Source: Ancistrus triradiatus
Lineage: Eukaryota > Chordata > Actinopteri > Siluriformes > Loricariidae
DNA length: 64,000 nucleotides
Assembly: GCA_025084515.1 (NCBI GenBank)
Contig: JAJAGP010000862.1
Location: 62,001-126,000, forward strand
Direction: 5' to 3'
Part shown: one piece after another, positions 21,350-31,427 of the stretch
How positions within the stretch are numbered: the stretch's first letter is position 1
How the letters are laid out: each line of letters starts with the position of its first letter
Notes under the pieces: generated by a model
What the model was told of the DNA's origin: nothing
The model's database searches: none
The model's input: only the letters and a program-made list of their open reading frames with translations
Position numbers and translations under genes: made by a program

Positions 21350-21720
21350 TCCAGAGAGCGAGCCTGGGGGGACAGTTCACCTCATAGCATGACAATGACC
21401 CGAAGCGTACAGCCAAGGCAAAGCTGGAGTGGCTTCAAGGACACTATGCATGAGACGCCCAGTCAAAATCTAGACTAGACCAGACTTCACAGAACATCTG
21501 TGGAACGACCCGAAGATGGTTGTTCACAGATGCTTCCTATTCTGTCTGACAGTTCTTGAGATGACTGGATAAACCGCCTTCAGCCAGTGTGTGTTAAATT
21601 TGTGGAGACTTACCAAAGAAGACTAGAAGCTGTAATTGCTGCCAAGGGTCTGAACACTTGTGCGAATGTGAGAGTACAGTTTTTTTTTAGGTTGAATAAC
21701 TTTGCAAAAAGAATCTATCA
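21350..21720 (+). pseudogene. Tc1-I transposase 3' fragment
   Basis: Remnant of a further Tc1 family: 'agcatgacaatgacccgaag' codes the second catalytic block in degraded form, 'cacagaacatctgtggaacg' lies where the SPDLNPIE-HLW block is expected, and 'gaagctgtaattgctgccaa' followed by 'gggtctgaacacttgtgcga' is the usual end of the ORF and start of the 3' terminus. Heavily decayed, with no open frame over 90 residues. Confidence 0.65.
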
Positions 21721-21796
21721 ACCTACAACAAAAAAGTGTACAGAATATGAAGAGGCTTGATACTTTTAACTCTAAAATAAGGGAAATAAAATAATT

Positions 21797-23153
21797 AACT
21801 CCAAATCAGAAAAAGTTTGGGACAGTTTGGAATGCTCCAAAAAATAACGTTCTTTACAGTTTACTTTGACTTTTATTTCATTGTAGACGGTATGAACCCA
21901 AGATATTTCAGGTTTTGTCTGGTATACATACATTCCTGTATTTCAGACCAGGAATACATCCAGAGAAAAGTTTGGGACGACGACTAGTAAAATGAGGTAA
22001 AAAAACTAGTTACTATGGTAATGGTGTGGTGTCTTCAAACAGGTGCCGCCAATAGGTGATTGTTAGTCCATGATTTGGGACAAAAAAGAGTATCCATGAG
22101 AGGCTTTGAGGAGCAAAGCTGGACAGGGGCTCTCCAGTTTGTCAACAAATGTCTGAGAAAATGATTGAAAAAATGTTTACAATGGAAATGGAAGGGATTT
22201 GGCATATTTCTTTTCGCCCTCTACAGTTGGCATAATATTGTGAAACTATTCAAGGAATCTGGAGGAATTTCAGCGAGTAAAGGGCAAAAGGATTACTCTG
22301 GCAACTCTTTGTCAAGCACTACAATATGCACTTACATTCACAAGTGCCACTTAAAAACATTACTGTGCAAAAGAAGCCTTATTTAACCATGTCCAGAAGC
22401 GGCATCAAACTTCTCCAGAGACTCGGAGGCATTTGGGATGGACCATCACACAGTGGAAACGTGTATTGTGGTTAGACCAATCAGTATTGTAGATCCTTTT
22501 TTAAAGCAATGGACACCGTGTGCTCCGGACCAAAAGACCGAAGGAGGACCATCCAGATTGTTATGAGCAACAAGTCCAAAAAAACCAGGATTTGTCAGGG
22601 TATGGGGCCCTTGGATAAGGTCAGTTACACCTCTGTAATTAATGCAGAAAAAGTACATTGAGATCGTTAGCACAACAAGGCTTTCAAGACGACATCTTTC
22701 CCATGGACGTCCATGATGTGCTTTTTTCAACAAAGACAATGCCCAAAACCACATGCTGCATGCATTACAAAACGAGGGCACGGGTACTGGACTGGCCTGC
22801 CTGAGTCCTGAGCTGTCCCCAATACAGAATGTGTGGAGAATTTGGAAACAATGCCATACTGTTGCACACCTGTTTGCAAAAAGTATAGTGAGAAGGAATG
22901 GCAACATTACAAAGTGGTTTTTTTTTTTTAAAATGCTTTACTGTCCCAACATTTTTGGAATGTGTTTGCAGGAATGAAATGCAGGAAATGGATGTTTATT
23001 AACAATTTTTACTGAAGGTTGACCAGACAAACGTGGAATATCTTGGGTTCATACTGTCTGCAATGAAATGAAAAAGTAAAATGTAAGAAACAGCAGATGT
23101 TTTCTTTATTCGCGTTTCTCCCCACTGCCCTAACTTTTTCCGAATCGGGGTTG
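21797..23153 (+). mobile_element. Tc1-G transposon, near full length, decayed
   Basis: Left end 'aactccaaatcagaaaaag' and right end 'ccgaatcggggttg' followed by TA match the CAACCCC...GGGGTTG termini of a common fish Tc1-like family. The transposase is on the plus strand but broken. The first catalytic block reads LWLDQS instead of a WSDES type (about 22467-22485). The third block reads SPELSPIQNVWRI (about 22806-22845), in which the catalytic Glu has become Gln. The 3' non-coding part ('gaatgcaggaaatggatgtt', 'cttgggttcatactgtctgc') is well preserved. Confidence 0.85.
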
Positions 23154-23154
23154 T

Positions 23155-24356
23155 AAATCCATATTTGAATGTGTGCGTGCACGTGTGAAACAAAAGAAAA
23201 CTATTTATCCTCACGCACATCTTGAAGATCTTAGAATGTCATTAGCAATAGTTTTTAGAATAGCACACAATGCTAGCTGGATGTGTTTTGGAACTTTTCG
23301 ACACCTCCAGGCTGTCTTTGTGTGTCAACCCGGGGTCTGAAACAGGTTGTCCTTTGGTGTATTTGTGTATTTGCACCTCCAGGATCCACAGACACTGGTT
23401 GCGATCCTTGTGAATCCGCTAAAGGCCTGTGCGTCTGCCACCACATCTGTTGACAAGTGCTATTTATGCATAAAACACATGCACCAAGGAGACGAAGGAG
23501 AAAAATGTCAGAAGATTCCCCTACATAGTCCAGATATCAAATGTTGAACATGTTTAATAACAGCGACTAATTGCAACTGCTTCGTTAGAGGTTTTCAGCG
23601 AGTCCTTTATTCGGGGGGATACAGTGACAGATGCGATGAGTGATTGCCGTTGCTGGTTGCCATTTCGGCAGTGCTGACGGAGATGTGGTTTTAGAGAAGT
23701 TTGTTCTGAAGGGAACACTGCATAAGCACTTCTTGTTTCCCAGCTGCCAGAAGTGGCATTAGAATGGGTTATTGGTTGCGTATGTCCTAAATTAGTTTTA
23801 ATCTCATTACATGGAATTTTATTGTGTGGCTGACAGTCCTGTTTTCACTCATCTTCCTACATAGCTAATAGATCATATCACAAAGCACAGGGCTTAGTAT
23901 CTGGGCTCAACGATGGCATGTACCACACTGTGATATCCTCTGCATTTGATAATGTAATGGGTAGGTCTTGTGTATCTGTGTGCATGTGCCTCATATATAT
24001 ATTCGAGATGCTTTTTCTGCCCACCACAATTGTACAGATATATATATATATATATATTTTTTATACACACACAACACAGAAAAAAAAGAACTTAGCATAA
24101 AATGTAACCCACATTGCATCCCATACTAATTAGCATTAGCCGACACTGAGCACCATACTAATGATTTACTAAAATATACATACTAAAAATGTCTTTTTGG
24201 TAAAACAGGATAGTAAGTTCACATTAACCTTCTCAGTCATAGTTACAATATCATCCAAATATTACAGAAAAAAAATAAGATGAAAGCTTACTTTTGGTTT
24301 TCCATGATCTGCCAGAAGATCCAGATTGATACAACTTGCTATTGAAACATGACTAT
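23155..24356. other. No gene; short (TA)n at 24036-24058
   Basis: Unassigned sequence. A short TA repeat followed by T-rich sequence is the only simple structure. Confidence 0.4.
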
Positions 24357-25127
24357 GACTAGTGGAATCAAGAAGTGGGATTATCTTAGGGAACAGGACG
24401 AGTGAAAAAACCTGGGGATATGATTAAAATGGTGTATTTGAAAGAAATGGTTGTGGATTTCTTAAGAAAAAAATATTTAAGGCATAAATGTGATAGAGTA
24501 TTTTTCACTCTAAAGTGTAATATTAATTTAATAACTGCAACTAAATCGTTCCTTCTGTAGCTGTTGATCAGTCCTGCACACCGGCATTTGGAGAATTTTA
24601 AGCCCCTTCCTCCGTACAGAACAGCTTCAGCTCTAGGATGTTGGTGGGGTTGCCTCACATTAGCTACTCCTCGGTCATATCAGGTCCTTCCACAACATTT
24701 CCCGATTGGATTAAGCTCAGGACTTTGACTTGCATTCCAAAACATGGACTAGGGACTAGTGGGATCAGAAGTGGGATTATCTCTAGGGTAACAGGACTGA
24801 GTGAAAACCTGGGGATATGATTAAAATGTGTATTGAAAGGAAAATTGTGTGGATTCTTAAAAAAAATATTTAAGGCAATAAATGTGATAGGAGGATTTTT
24901 CACTCTAAAGTGTAAATAATATTAATAACTGCACACTAATCGTTACTGTAGCTGTTTGATCAGTTCCTGCACACCGCAATTTGAGGAATTTTATCCCTTC
25001 CTCCGTTACAGAACGGCTTAAGCTATAGGATGTTGGGGGTTTCCTCCATTAGCTACTCGCTTCAGGTCCTTCACAACATTCGATTGGATTAAGCTCAGGA
25101 CTTTGACTTGGCCATTCCAAAACATGA
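24357..25127. repeat. Tandem duplication of about 396 bp
   Basis: Two successive units, 24357-24752 and 24753-25127, each begin 'gactagtgg' followed by 'atcaagaagtgggattat' or 'gatcagaagtgggattat' and pass through 'aacctggggatatgattaaa' into Tc1-B sequence. Each therefore contains about 170 bp of flank plus about 220 bp of Tc1-B. The units differ mainly by single-base indels. Confidence 0.9.
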
Positions 25128-25985
25128 AACTTTATTCTTCTTTAGCCATTCCTTGGTAGAAACGACTTGTGTGCGTAGGTCGTTGTCGTGCCTGCATGAC
25201 CCACCTTTCTCTTGAGATTCCAGTTTCATGGACAGGATGTCCTGACATTTTCTTTTAGACTTCTCTGATTTATGATTCAGAATTCATTGTTCCATTCAAT
25301 GATGACAAAGCTGGTACCTGGGCCCAGAATGCAGCAAAACAGGCCCGAAACCAATGATACTAACCACCACCATGTTTCACAGATGTAATGTAGGTTCTTA
25401 TGCATGAGTGTTTTCTTTTCTCAAATGTAACACTTTCATTTTATATCTAAAAAGTTGCTTTGGTCTGCCCATCCACAAACATTCTTCCAATAGCGTTTCT
25501 GTGCTTTGTCCATGGGATATTTACAAAACTACACAGAACAACTTAGCATTTTTGGAGAGCAGTGGCTTTCTCCTTCAACCCTGCCATGCACACACCATTG
25601 TTGTTCAGTGTTTCTTCTGATGGTGGACTCATGAACATTAACATGAAGCCAATGTGAGAGAGGCCTTCAGTTGCTTAGAAAGTTATTCCTGGCGTCCATT
25701 GTGACTTCACCAACTATTACACGCCTTGCTCTTGGAGTGATCTTTGTTGGTCGACCACACTCCTGGGAGGGTAACAATGGTCTTGAATTTCCTCCATTTG
25801 TACACAATCTGTCGACTGTGGATTGGTGGAGTCCAAACTCTTTAGAGATGGTTTTGTAACCTTTTCCAGCCTGATGAGCATCAACAACTCTTTTTTCTGA
25901 GGTTCTCAGAAATCTCCTTTGTTCGTGCCATGATACACTTCCACAAACATGTGTTTGTGAAGAGCAGGACTTTGATAGATCACTG
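24530..25985 (-). mobile_element. Tc1-B copy, truncated and partly duplicated
   Basis: Starts without a terminus at 'aataactgcaac', is repeated at about 24925, then continues through the rest of the minus-strand transposase ('ccaccaccatgtttcaca', 'ttgttcagtgtttcttctga', 'ggtcgaccacactcc') to the start region ('ctttgttcgtgccatgatac') and 'gtgaagagcaggactttgat' near 25980. The 3' terminal repeat is missing. Very many one-base indels break every frame; no open frame over about 70 residues remains. Confidence 0.88.
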
Positions 25986-26034
25986 ATTCTTTAAAGAAAA
26001 AGCACATACATGCCAGAAACTCAGTGCCTTTAGG

Positions 26035-26148
26035 TATGTAGACATGGTCAAGACGACCTACTGAAATTTCAAACCGAGCATCAGAAAGGGGAAACAAAAC
26101 ACTGGATGCCGCTCCCGTCAGCTAAGAACAGGCAACTGAGACTACGAT
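26035..26148 (+). pseudogene. Tc1-H fragment
   Basis: 'gacatggtcaagacgacct', 'accgagcatcagaaaggg' and 'ccgctcccgtcagctaagaa' followed by 'caggcaactgagactacga' match two separate parts of a fish Tc1 family, joined here by a deletion. The matching 3' end lies about 900 bp downstream (27060-27151), which suggests one element interrupted or stretched by unrelated sequence. Confidence 0.65.
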
Positions 26149-27059
26149 TTCTGAGAAAAATCTCTGAGGAAATGTTTTCCAGCACCCCTTGTGAATCCTT
26201 GCCACAAAGATTTAAGGCAGTTCTGAAGGCAAAATGATGTCTATCCACAACTAGCTTTTCCCTCTCTTTCCTATGCCAGTGTAAATAAGGGTGCTCACCA
26301 CAAAAAAACTGGATGTGTAAAAAATCACATTGTGACGCTTTGAATCTATCCATTCTTTAATCATGGCCTCCATGATGGTGCACTAGCAAGTTTAGGGGCA
26401 TTATTATCTACACAAGGTCAACACTAACAAGAACCTCTCCAGGTCTGTACGAGACTGATTGGTTCACAATTCCAGACACGAGCCCCAAATAAAGCTCGAT
26501 TTCACATTCATAAATGCTGCCTGGCCAAGTTTATTAAGAGAACCATTAGAGCTTTAGTCCAGGGAGGGAGGCAACTTCTGTGCAGGCTCTGAATACCAAC
26601 ATCCGTATTAGTTCTTGTCTTGTACATATTTTTTAAGGAACGTCTTCTGTGGGTTCCATTTCTTAGGGGCAGGATGACACATATTTTAGACAGCTGACTT
26701 TTCATCAAATTGCCCATTAACAGACTTTCAGTGCTTAAGGTGAAACTGACCTCTCGGTCTTTGGAGGTAATTAAAAATCATATGACATTTCCATTAATCC
26801 TAACTCAAGTCTCCGTGTAATACATTTATGGTGAACTCTGACAGATTAACCATTTGTCTCCTTGTCAAGCAGCAACCTTGACATTCTTCATCTTGCACAC
26901 CATTTTGCTTGAAAGGGTTTGAGACACTTGGCAATGCATAACAAGTTCCTTTTTGTGGTTTTCTGTTGGAATGGCGTTGTGGTTTTGTTGACTTTTTATG
27001 TGATATGTTTTCTGGCTGCACCAGTGTACAAAATGATATCCCATGTGATATATCAGAAC
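26149..27059. other. No gene; between two Tc1-H pieces
   Basis: Unassigned sequence. It could be an unrecognised insertion inside Tc1-H, but I found no inverted or direct repeats at its ends. Confidence 0.35.
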
Positions 27060-27151
27060 AGAAAAAGTGTTTGTTCCATGTGACTGGCTGATTAGATGTT
27101 TGCGCTAATGAGCAGTTGAACAGGTGTACCTAATAAAGTGCTGAGTGAGTG
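27060..27151 (+). mobile_element. Tc1-H 3' end
   Basis: 'ccatgtgactggctgattag', 'caggtgtacctaataaagtg' and 'ctgagtgagtg' followed by TA form the well-known right end of the Tc1-H family. The SINE that follows was inserted directly at this end. Confidence 0.8.
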
Positions 27152-27158
27152 TAGAACT

Positions 27159-27351
27159 TTACATTTACAGCATTTAGCAGACGCCCTTATCCAGAGCGAC
27201 TTGCAATTGATACAGTCTTCCAATCCAAGCAATTGTGGGTTAAGGGCCTTGCTCAAGGACCCAACAGTGGCAGGTTAGTAGAGGTGGGATTTGAATCCTG
27301 GACCTTCTGGTCCAGAGTCCAGTACCTTAACCACTAGGCTACCACAGTCCC
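27159..27351 (-). mobile_element. SINE family S, complete, minus strand
   Basis: Full-length copy running from the tail 'ttacatttacagcatttagc' to the head 'aaccactaggctaccacagt'. It is flanked by the direct repeat TAGAACT (27152-27158 and 27352-27358), a target-site duplication from target-primed insertion. On the minus strand the head shows tRNA-like A and B boxes ('gtggttaaggtactgga', 'ggattcaaatccca'). Confidence 0.93.
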
Positions 27352-27359
27352 TAGAACTC

Positions 27360-28690
27360 TTGTCTTTCCTCATTTTATTGTAAGCAAAGTTGAGCTGCAC
27401 CTTTTCTTGTAATTGATTTTTTATTTATTAAATACGAGATAGTAGCCGACTGCTTGTTGGAAATATCAGAAAAAGTAAACACCCCTCGGCTCAAGATCTT
27501 CCAGGGATGCCGTCGGACTCGTTTTGAAGAGTTTAATAGCGAGCCGCACTGCACGAACAGGCTCAAATTTGAATACTGCATCGCAAAGAGCATGTTTAAA
27601 GTGATTGCTTGCACTCTCAGAGAGCCAAACTGTCAGAAAATATCAGTTTTTCCCCCAAACAGGTTCTCACTGCAGTCCTCGAGGGTCCCTGTTTACTATC
27701 ACACTTTAGCTAGGCTGATTTAAATGATAACCCTTGGTGCTCGTGCTTACATGTATTTCTTGCCACTAGATTGGGCTGGTTGCACTCACAATTGGAAACC
27801 CTGCGTGCTTAATAAACAAGCAAAAGAAAATCCTGTTTGTGCCACGTCTGCTGGTGCCTCCTGTCCACGTCCATGTAATGTACTCTGGCAGCTACAATGG
27901 GCTGCTCAAGCGAATGCAAATGTAGCGTCCTTAACTGAATTGTCCACGTTCGTTAATGACAAGGTGTCGACGTCTTTCCTTTCACGCCTCATAATGTGTT
28001 TAATTGATTTAAACATGCATATTGTCCGACTGTTTGTTCTCTTTGTGTTTGTTTATCATTTGTTGACGCCGTTTAGTCAGGACATTTTGACTTGCTTTTA
28101 AACTCATGCTTTGGACCCTTTAACGTTCTTAGGAAGTGTGAAGCGGAGAGTGTTACTTATCACCATTCCGCAGCTTTGTGGTATTTTCTCAGCTGATTTC
28201 ATAAGCAGATTGTCCTCCCACAAACTCGCAAACAGAGCAGCATGGTATGAATCATGTGCATTGCTAATAACCGGATTTTGTTTTGCAGATTTTCTTTCAT
28301 GCATGGGTGAATTAGTTCTCCATTCCGTAAGATTATTGCAAGCTGGTGAGTTGTTGAGGTGGAAAAATCAGAGCAAACGATTTGCTGTCCTTTTAACCCA
28401 ATACAGGGTGCATTTGGTTACAGTGCAGAGGAAAAAACGGAGAGGAAAAGTAACTAAATGGGAAGAAAGGACAATTCTACCTGGGTGTCATGGTCGCAGG
28501 TGTAATGAGTGAATAACACTCATTACACCTGCACGTGTCAATTTCTGTTTTATAATAAATGCTAAGTGAAAAGTCCTTTCTCTTAGCTGATGTGTTGGAT
28601 GTGGGGGAGACATAAAAACGTTGAGCCAGTCTGACAGAAGTCAAATTGTAATAGCCAGAGTGCAACCATGTTAACCTCATTCCAATGTCG
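27360..28690. other. No gene; possible single-copy stretch
   Basis: No recognised repeat. Two longer open frames (27724-28101, 125 residues; 28111-28512, 133 residues) show no domain, signal or family resemblance. A perfect hairpin lies at 28496-28532 (separate entry). Confidence 0.4.
28496..28532. repeat. Perfect 16 bp-stem inverted repeat
   Basis: GCAGGTGTAATGAGTG, loop AATAA, then its exact reverse complement. No terminator role is expected in a vertebrate; function unknown. Confidence 0.9.
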
Positions 28691-28870
28691 AACATGCTTT
28701 AAATGGGAATGCAAGTGTCAGAGCATGGCCTTGGAGCAGTGGAAGAAGGTCAAATGGCCTGATGAGTCTTGCCTTCTGCTACATTGTGTGGGCGACCAGG
28801 TATGAGTGCACTGTGTATCTGGGGAGGTGATGGCACATGGACGCTGTGTTCTGCTGAGAACCGGGGAATC
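28690..28870 (+). pseudogene. Tc1-J transposase fragment
   Basis: 'ttggagcagtggaagaaggt' codes LEQWKKVKWPDESCLL, the first catalytic block of a Tc1-type transposase (usually -W-DES-). The following 'ggcgaccaggtatgagtgca' carries a stop. The fragment passes without a boundary into Tc1-B sequence at about 28885. Confidence 0.75.
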
Positions 28871-28884
28871 CGTCATTTGCTGCG

Positions 28885-29704
28885 TAAAGTCCTAAAAGTA
28901 GATAAAGAGAACCCAGTTAAACAAATGAGACAAATATATTATACTTGGTCATTTATTTATTGAGGAAAATGATCCAATATTACATATTAGTGAGTGGCAA
29001 AAGTATGTGAACATTTGCTTTCAGTATCTGGTGTGTGAACCCATGTGCAGCAATAACTCAGCTAACGTTTCCTGTAACTGTTGGAATCAGTCCTGCACAC
29101 CGGTTGAGGAATTTTAGCCATTCCTCAGTACAGACCAGCTTCAGCTCGGGGATGTTGGTGGGTTTCCTCAACATAGCTGATCGCTTTTCAGGTCCTTCAC
29201 AACATTTCCATGGATAAGGTCATGACTTTGACTGGCCATTCCAGAACATTACCTTTATCTTCTGTAACCATTCTTTGGTAGGATTAGATAGAAAGGCTTG
29301 TGGATTAGGGTTTGTTTGTCTGCTGCAGGAACCACACCGTCTCTTGGAGATTCAGTTCATGGACAGAATGTCCTGACATTTTCCTTTAGAATCTCTGAAT
29401 AATTCAGAATTCATTGTTCCATCATGATGGCAAGCCGTCCTGGCCTAGATGCAGCAAAACAGGCCCAAACCATGATACTACCACCACCATGTTTCACAGA
29501 TGGGATAAGGTTCTTATGGTGGAATGCAGTGTTTTCCTTTCTCCAAACATAATGCTTTTCTTTTAAACTAAAAAGTTCTATTTTTATCTCATCCGTTCAC
29601 AAAACATTCTTCCAATAGCCTTCTGGCTTGTCCACGTGATCTTTAGCAAACTGCAGACGAGCAGCAATGTTCTTTTTGGAGAGCAAACTTTCAAGCACCA
29701 CTGT
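28885..29704 (-). mobile_element. Tc1-B deletion derivative
   Basis: The left terminal repeat is missing: sequence starts at 'aaagtcctaaaagtagataa'. The body runs through the C-terminal two thirds of the minus-strand transposase and jumps at 'tttggagagca' to the right terminus 'aactttcaagcaccactg' (TA follows). All of the helix-turn-helix region is therefore deleted. The remaining frame reads LLSKKNIAARLQFAKDHVDK and stops where the Trp before the catalytic DE is expected. Confidence 0.9.
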
Positions 29705-29771
29705 ATATAATTTTTCAGCCTTTTTATTAGAATACCACCAGAAAATACCACCAGAAAATTTATATGCAGTA

Positions 29772-30802
29772 TACTGCCAGCATCTGGCTGCTTCATCGAG
29801 ATGCAAAGTTGACCCTTCTACAGTCCGAAATCAGGAATGATCTTTATGGAAGGGTAGCAGCCAAGAAACTGCTAGATCCACCAAAGATCCGTGAAAGAGA
29901 GGATTATGCAGTGACGAATGCAAGTTTGAAATTTTTGGGTCCAGTCATTTTACAGTATGATATACAATGGTATCTCGGTTCTTATTGTTAACTCGTTCCC
30001 AAAGGCTCCCGAGTACCGAGTCAATTCATCCCATAAGGAATAATGTAAATCTAATTACTCTGTCCCATAACCCCAGAAAATCCACACTGTACAAGGCATT
30101 ATATGCGTTAATGAAGTATTAATGCATACAATCCCTTGTACATGTGCTCCCTAATTTATGATGCGGATACATTTCAGACAAATCCATCATAAGTGAATTG
30201 TATCATGGACCGATGAGCTTAATATAGTGTATAATGTATCATAGAAGAGCCGCCCTTATAGTTTAAAGCACTTACACATTAACCTACAGTTGTCTGAAAT
30301 CATTAACACAAAGCGATTTTATAATAAAGCGTTGATAAATCTCATGTAATTTAGAGAGTAATGGATTGAAAGTGAAAGTAAAACAAAGCACATACTCTTG
30401 GTGAACTCCAGTACTTCTCTATTTTTAAATAATTCCTGCTTTCCTTTTGATTGGCTGTTATAAGTAACCTTTTTAGGACCCATGGAGATTCATTTGCACT
30501 AAGAATACAGTACTGTAGATGTAAAACTAAAGAAAAACATGACAAACACAGCCGAGCTCTTCACTGAGAAAGCTCTATTATGAATCTGAATCACTGAATC
30601 ACTGTGTATTGAATCATGAATCCTGACTCATACAAGCTTAAGCAAGTGCGCCGAGCACCGAGTCAACGACGAGAGCTGAGACAAATTTTCAAATCAAACT
30701 GTGTCGAGAACCGAATGTAGTATGAAGACCACTGTACATGGTCATTATACCTTTGCTAAAACAGCAAATCTAATGGTGGCCTAAGACTTTTGCACAGTAC
30801 TG
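29772..30802 (+). mobile_element. Tc1-A remnant split by a MITE
   Basis: The left part (29772-29964) has transposase sequence on the plus strand: SIWLLHRDAKLTLLQS, then VAAKKLLDPPKIRERED. The right part (30735-30802) is the 3' end, 'ggtcattatacctttgctaa', 'ggtggcctaagacttttgca' and 'cagtactg' before TA. The copy at 35655-36000 shows the same region uninterrupted. The 5' terminus is missing. Confidence 0.85.
29965..30734. mobile_element. Tigger-like MITE nested in Tc1-A, 770 bp
   Basis: Starts CAATGGTATCTCGGTTCTTA after TA (29963-29964) and ends, read on the minus strand, with CAGTGGTCTTCATACTACAT and then 'tcggttctcgacac', before TA (30735-30736). It contains a second terminus-like motif inside ('catgtgctccctaatttatg', from 30137). 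No open frame of any family. Confidence 0.85.
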
Positions 30803-30804
30803 TA

Positions 30805-31425
30805 AATCTGTGTATGAGCTTGAATATGCTCAGGATGTGAATGGTTCGAGTTGATATAGAGGTTCATCAGCTAAGTCCACTCAAAGAATCCTCTCCAGCA
30901 AGAAGCAAGTCTGATTAGCAGTACTATGTAAAATGTGTGGGTGTCTGGCTAAGAAAGATCCCTCTTATTAAAAGCACTACACACTGCCTCTCTGTTAGAA
31001 GTCTGATTATGTTTCTCTGGAGATATGCAAATATTATGCTTTGCAGGTGAATGTGACCCTCAAGCTCCTTGATCAAGCAGCTCTGCATGAAGCAATCAAA
31101 ACTGCAGCACAAGCTTGAGAGATAACTGGCTTATATTTGACACGATCCATCATGTTAATACCGAATTAGAGCTCTAGGTAATAGACCTATATTTCACAGG
31201 ACACTGTAATTAAAATCGGAGCGGCCAAATTTAGATGTTAATTAATGCATTAGGAATATTCGTGCTTATTACTGTCAGGTCCTATAGGTCGCAGCATGAG
31301 CGAATGTGTACATGGACAAAAGAAACACATGCTAACCTTGTTCTCAACCCTGCACTAATGTAACCAAGAGCCGTACACATGATTATACGCTACGTTTGGG
31401 TTCATTTATAGATTATACTGAAATA
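30805..31425. other. No gene or recognised repeat
   Basis: Unassigned sequence between two nested transposon clusters. Confidence 0.4.
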
Positions 31426-31427
31426 TA

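Noticed and set aside
27724..28101. 125-residue open frame with a hydrophobic C-terminal part
   Set aside because: The hydrophobic stretch (LFVLFVFVYHLL) comes from T-rich DNA; no further evidence for a membrane protein gene.
28111..28512. 133-residue open frame, the longest frame outside recognised repeats in its region
   Set aside because: No domain, no codon or splice support, no known family; random open frames of this size are expected in 64 kb.
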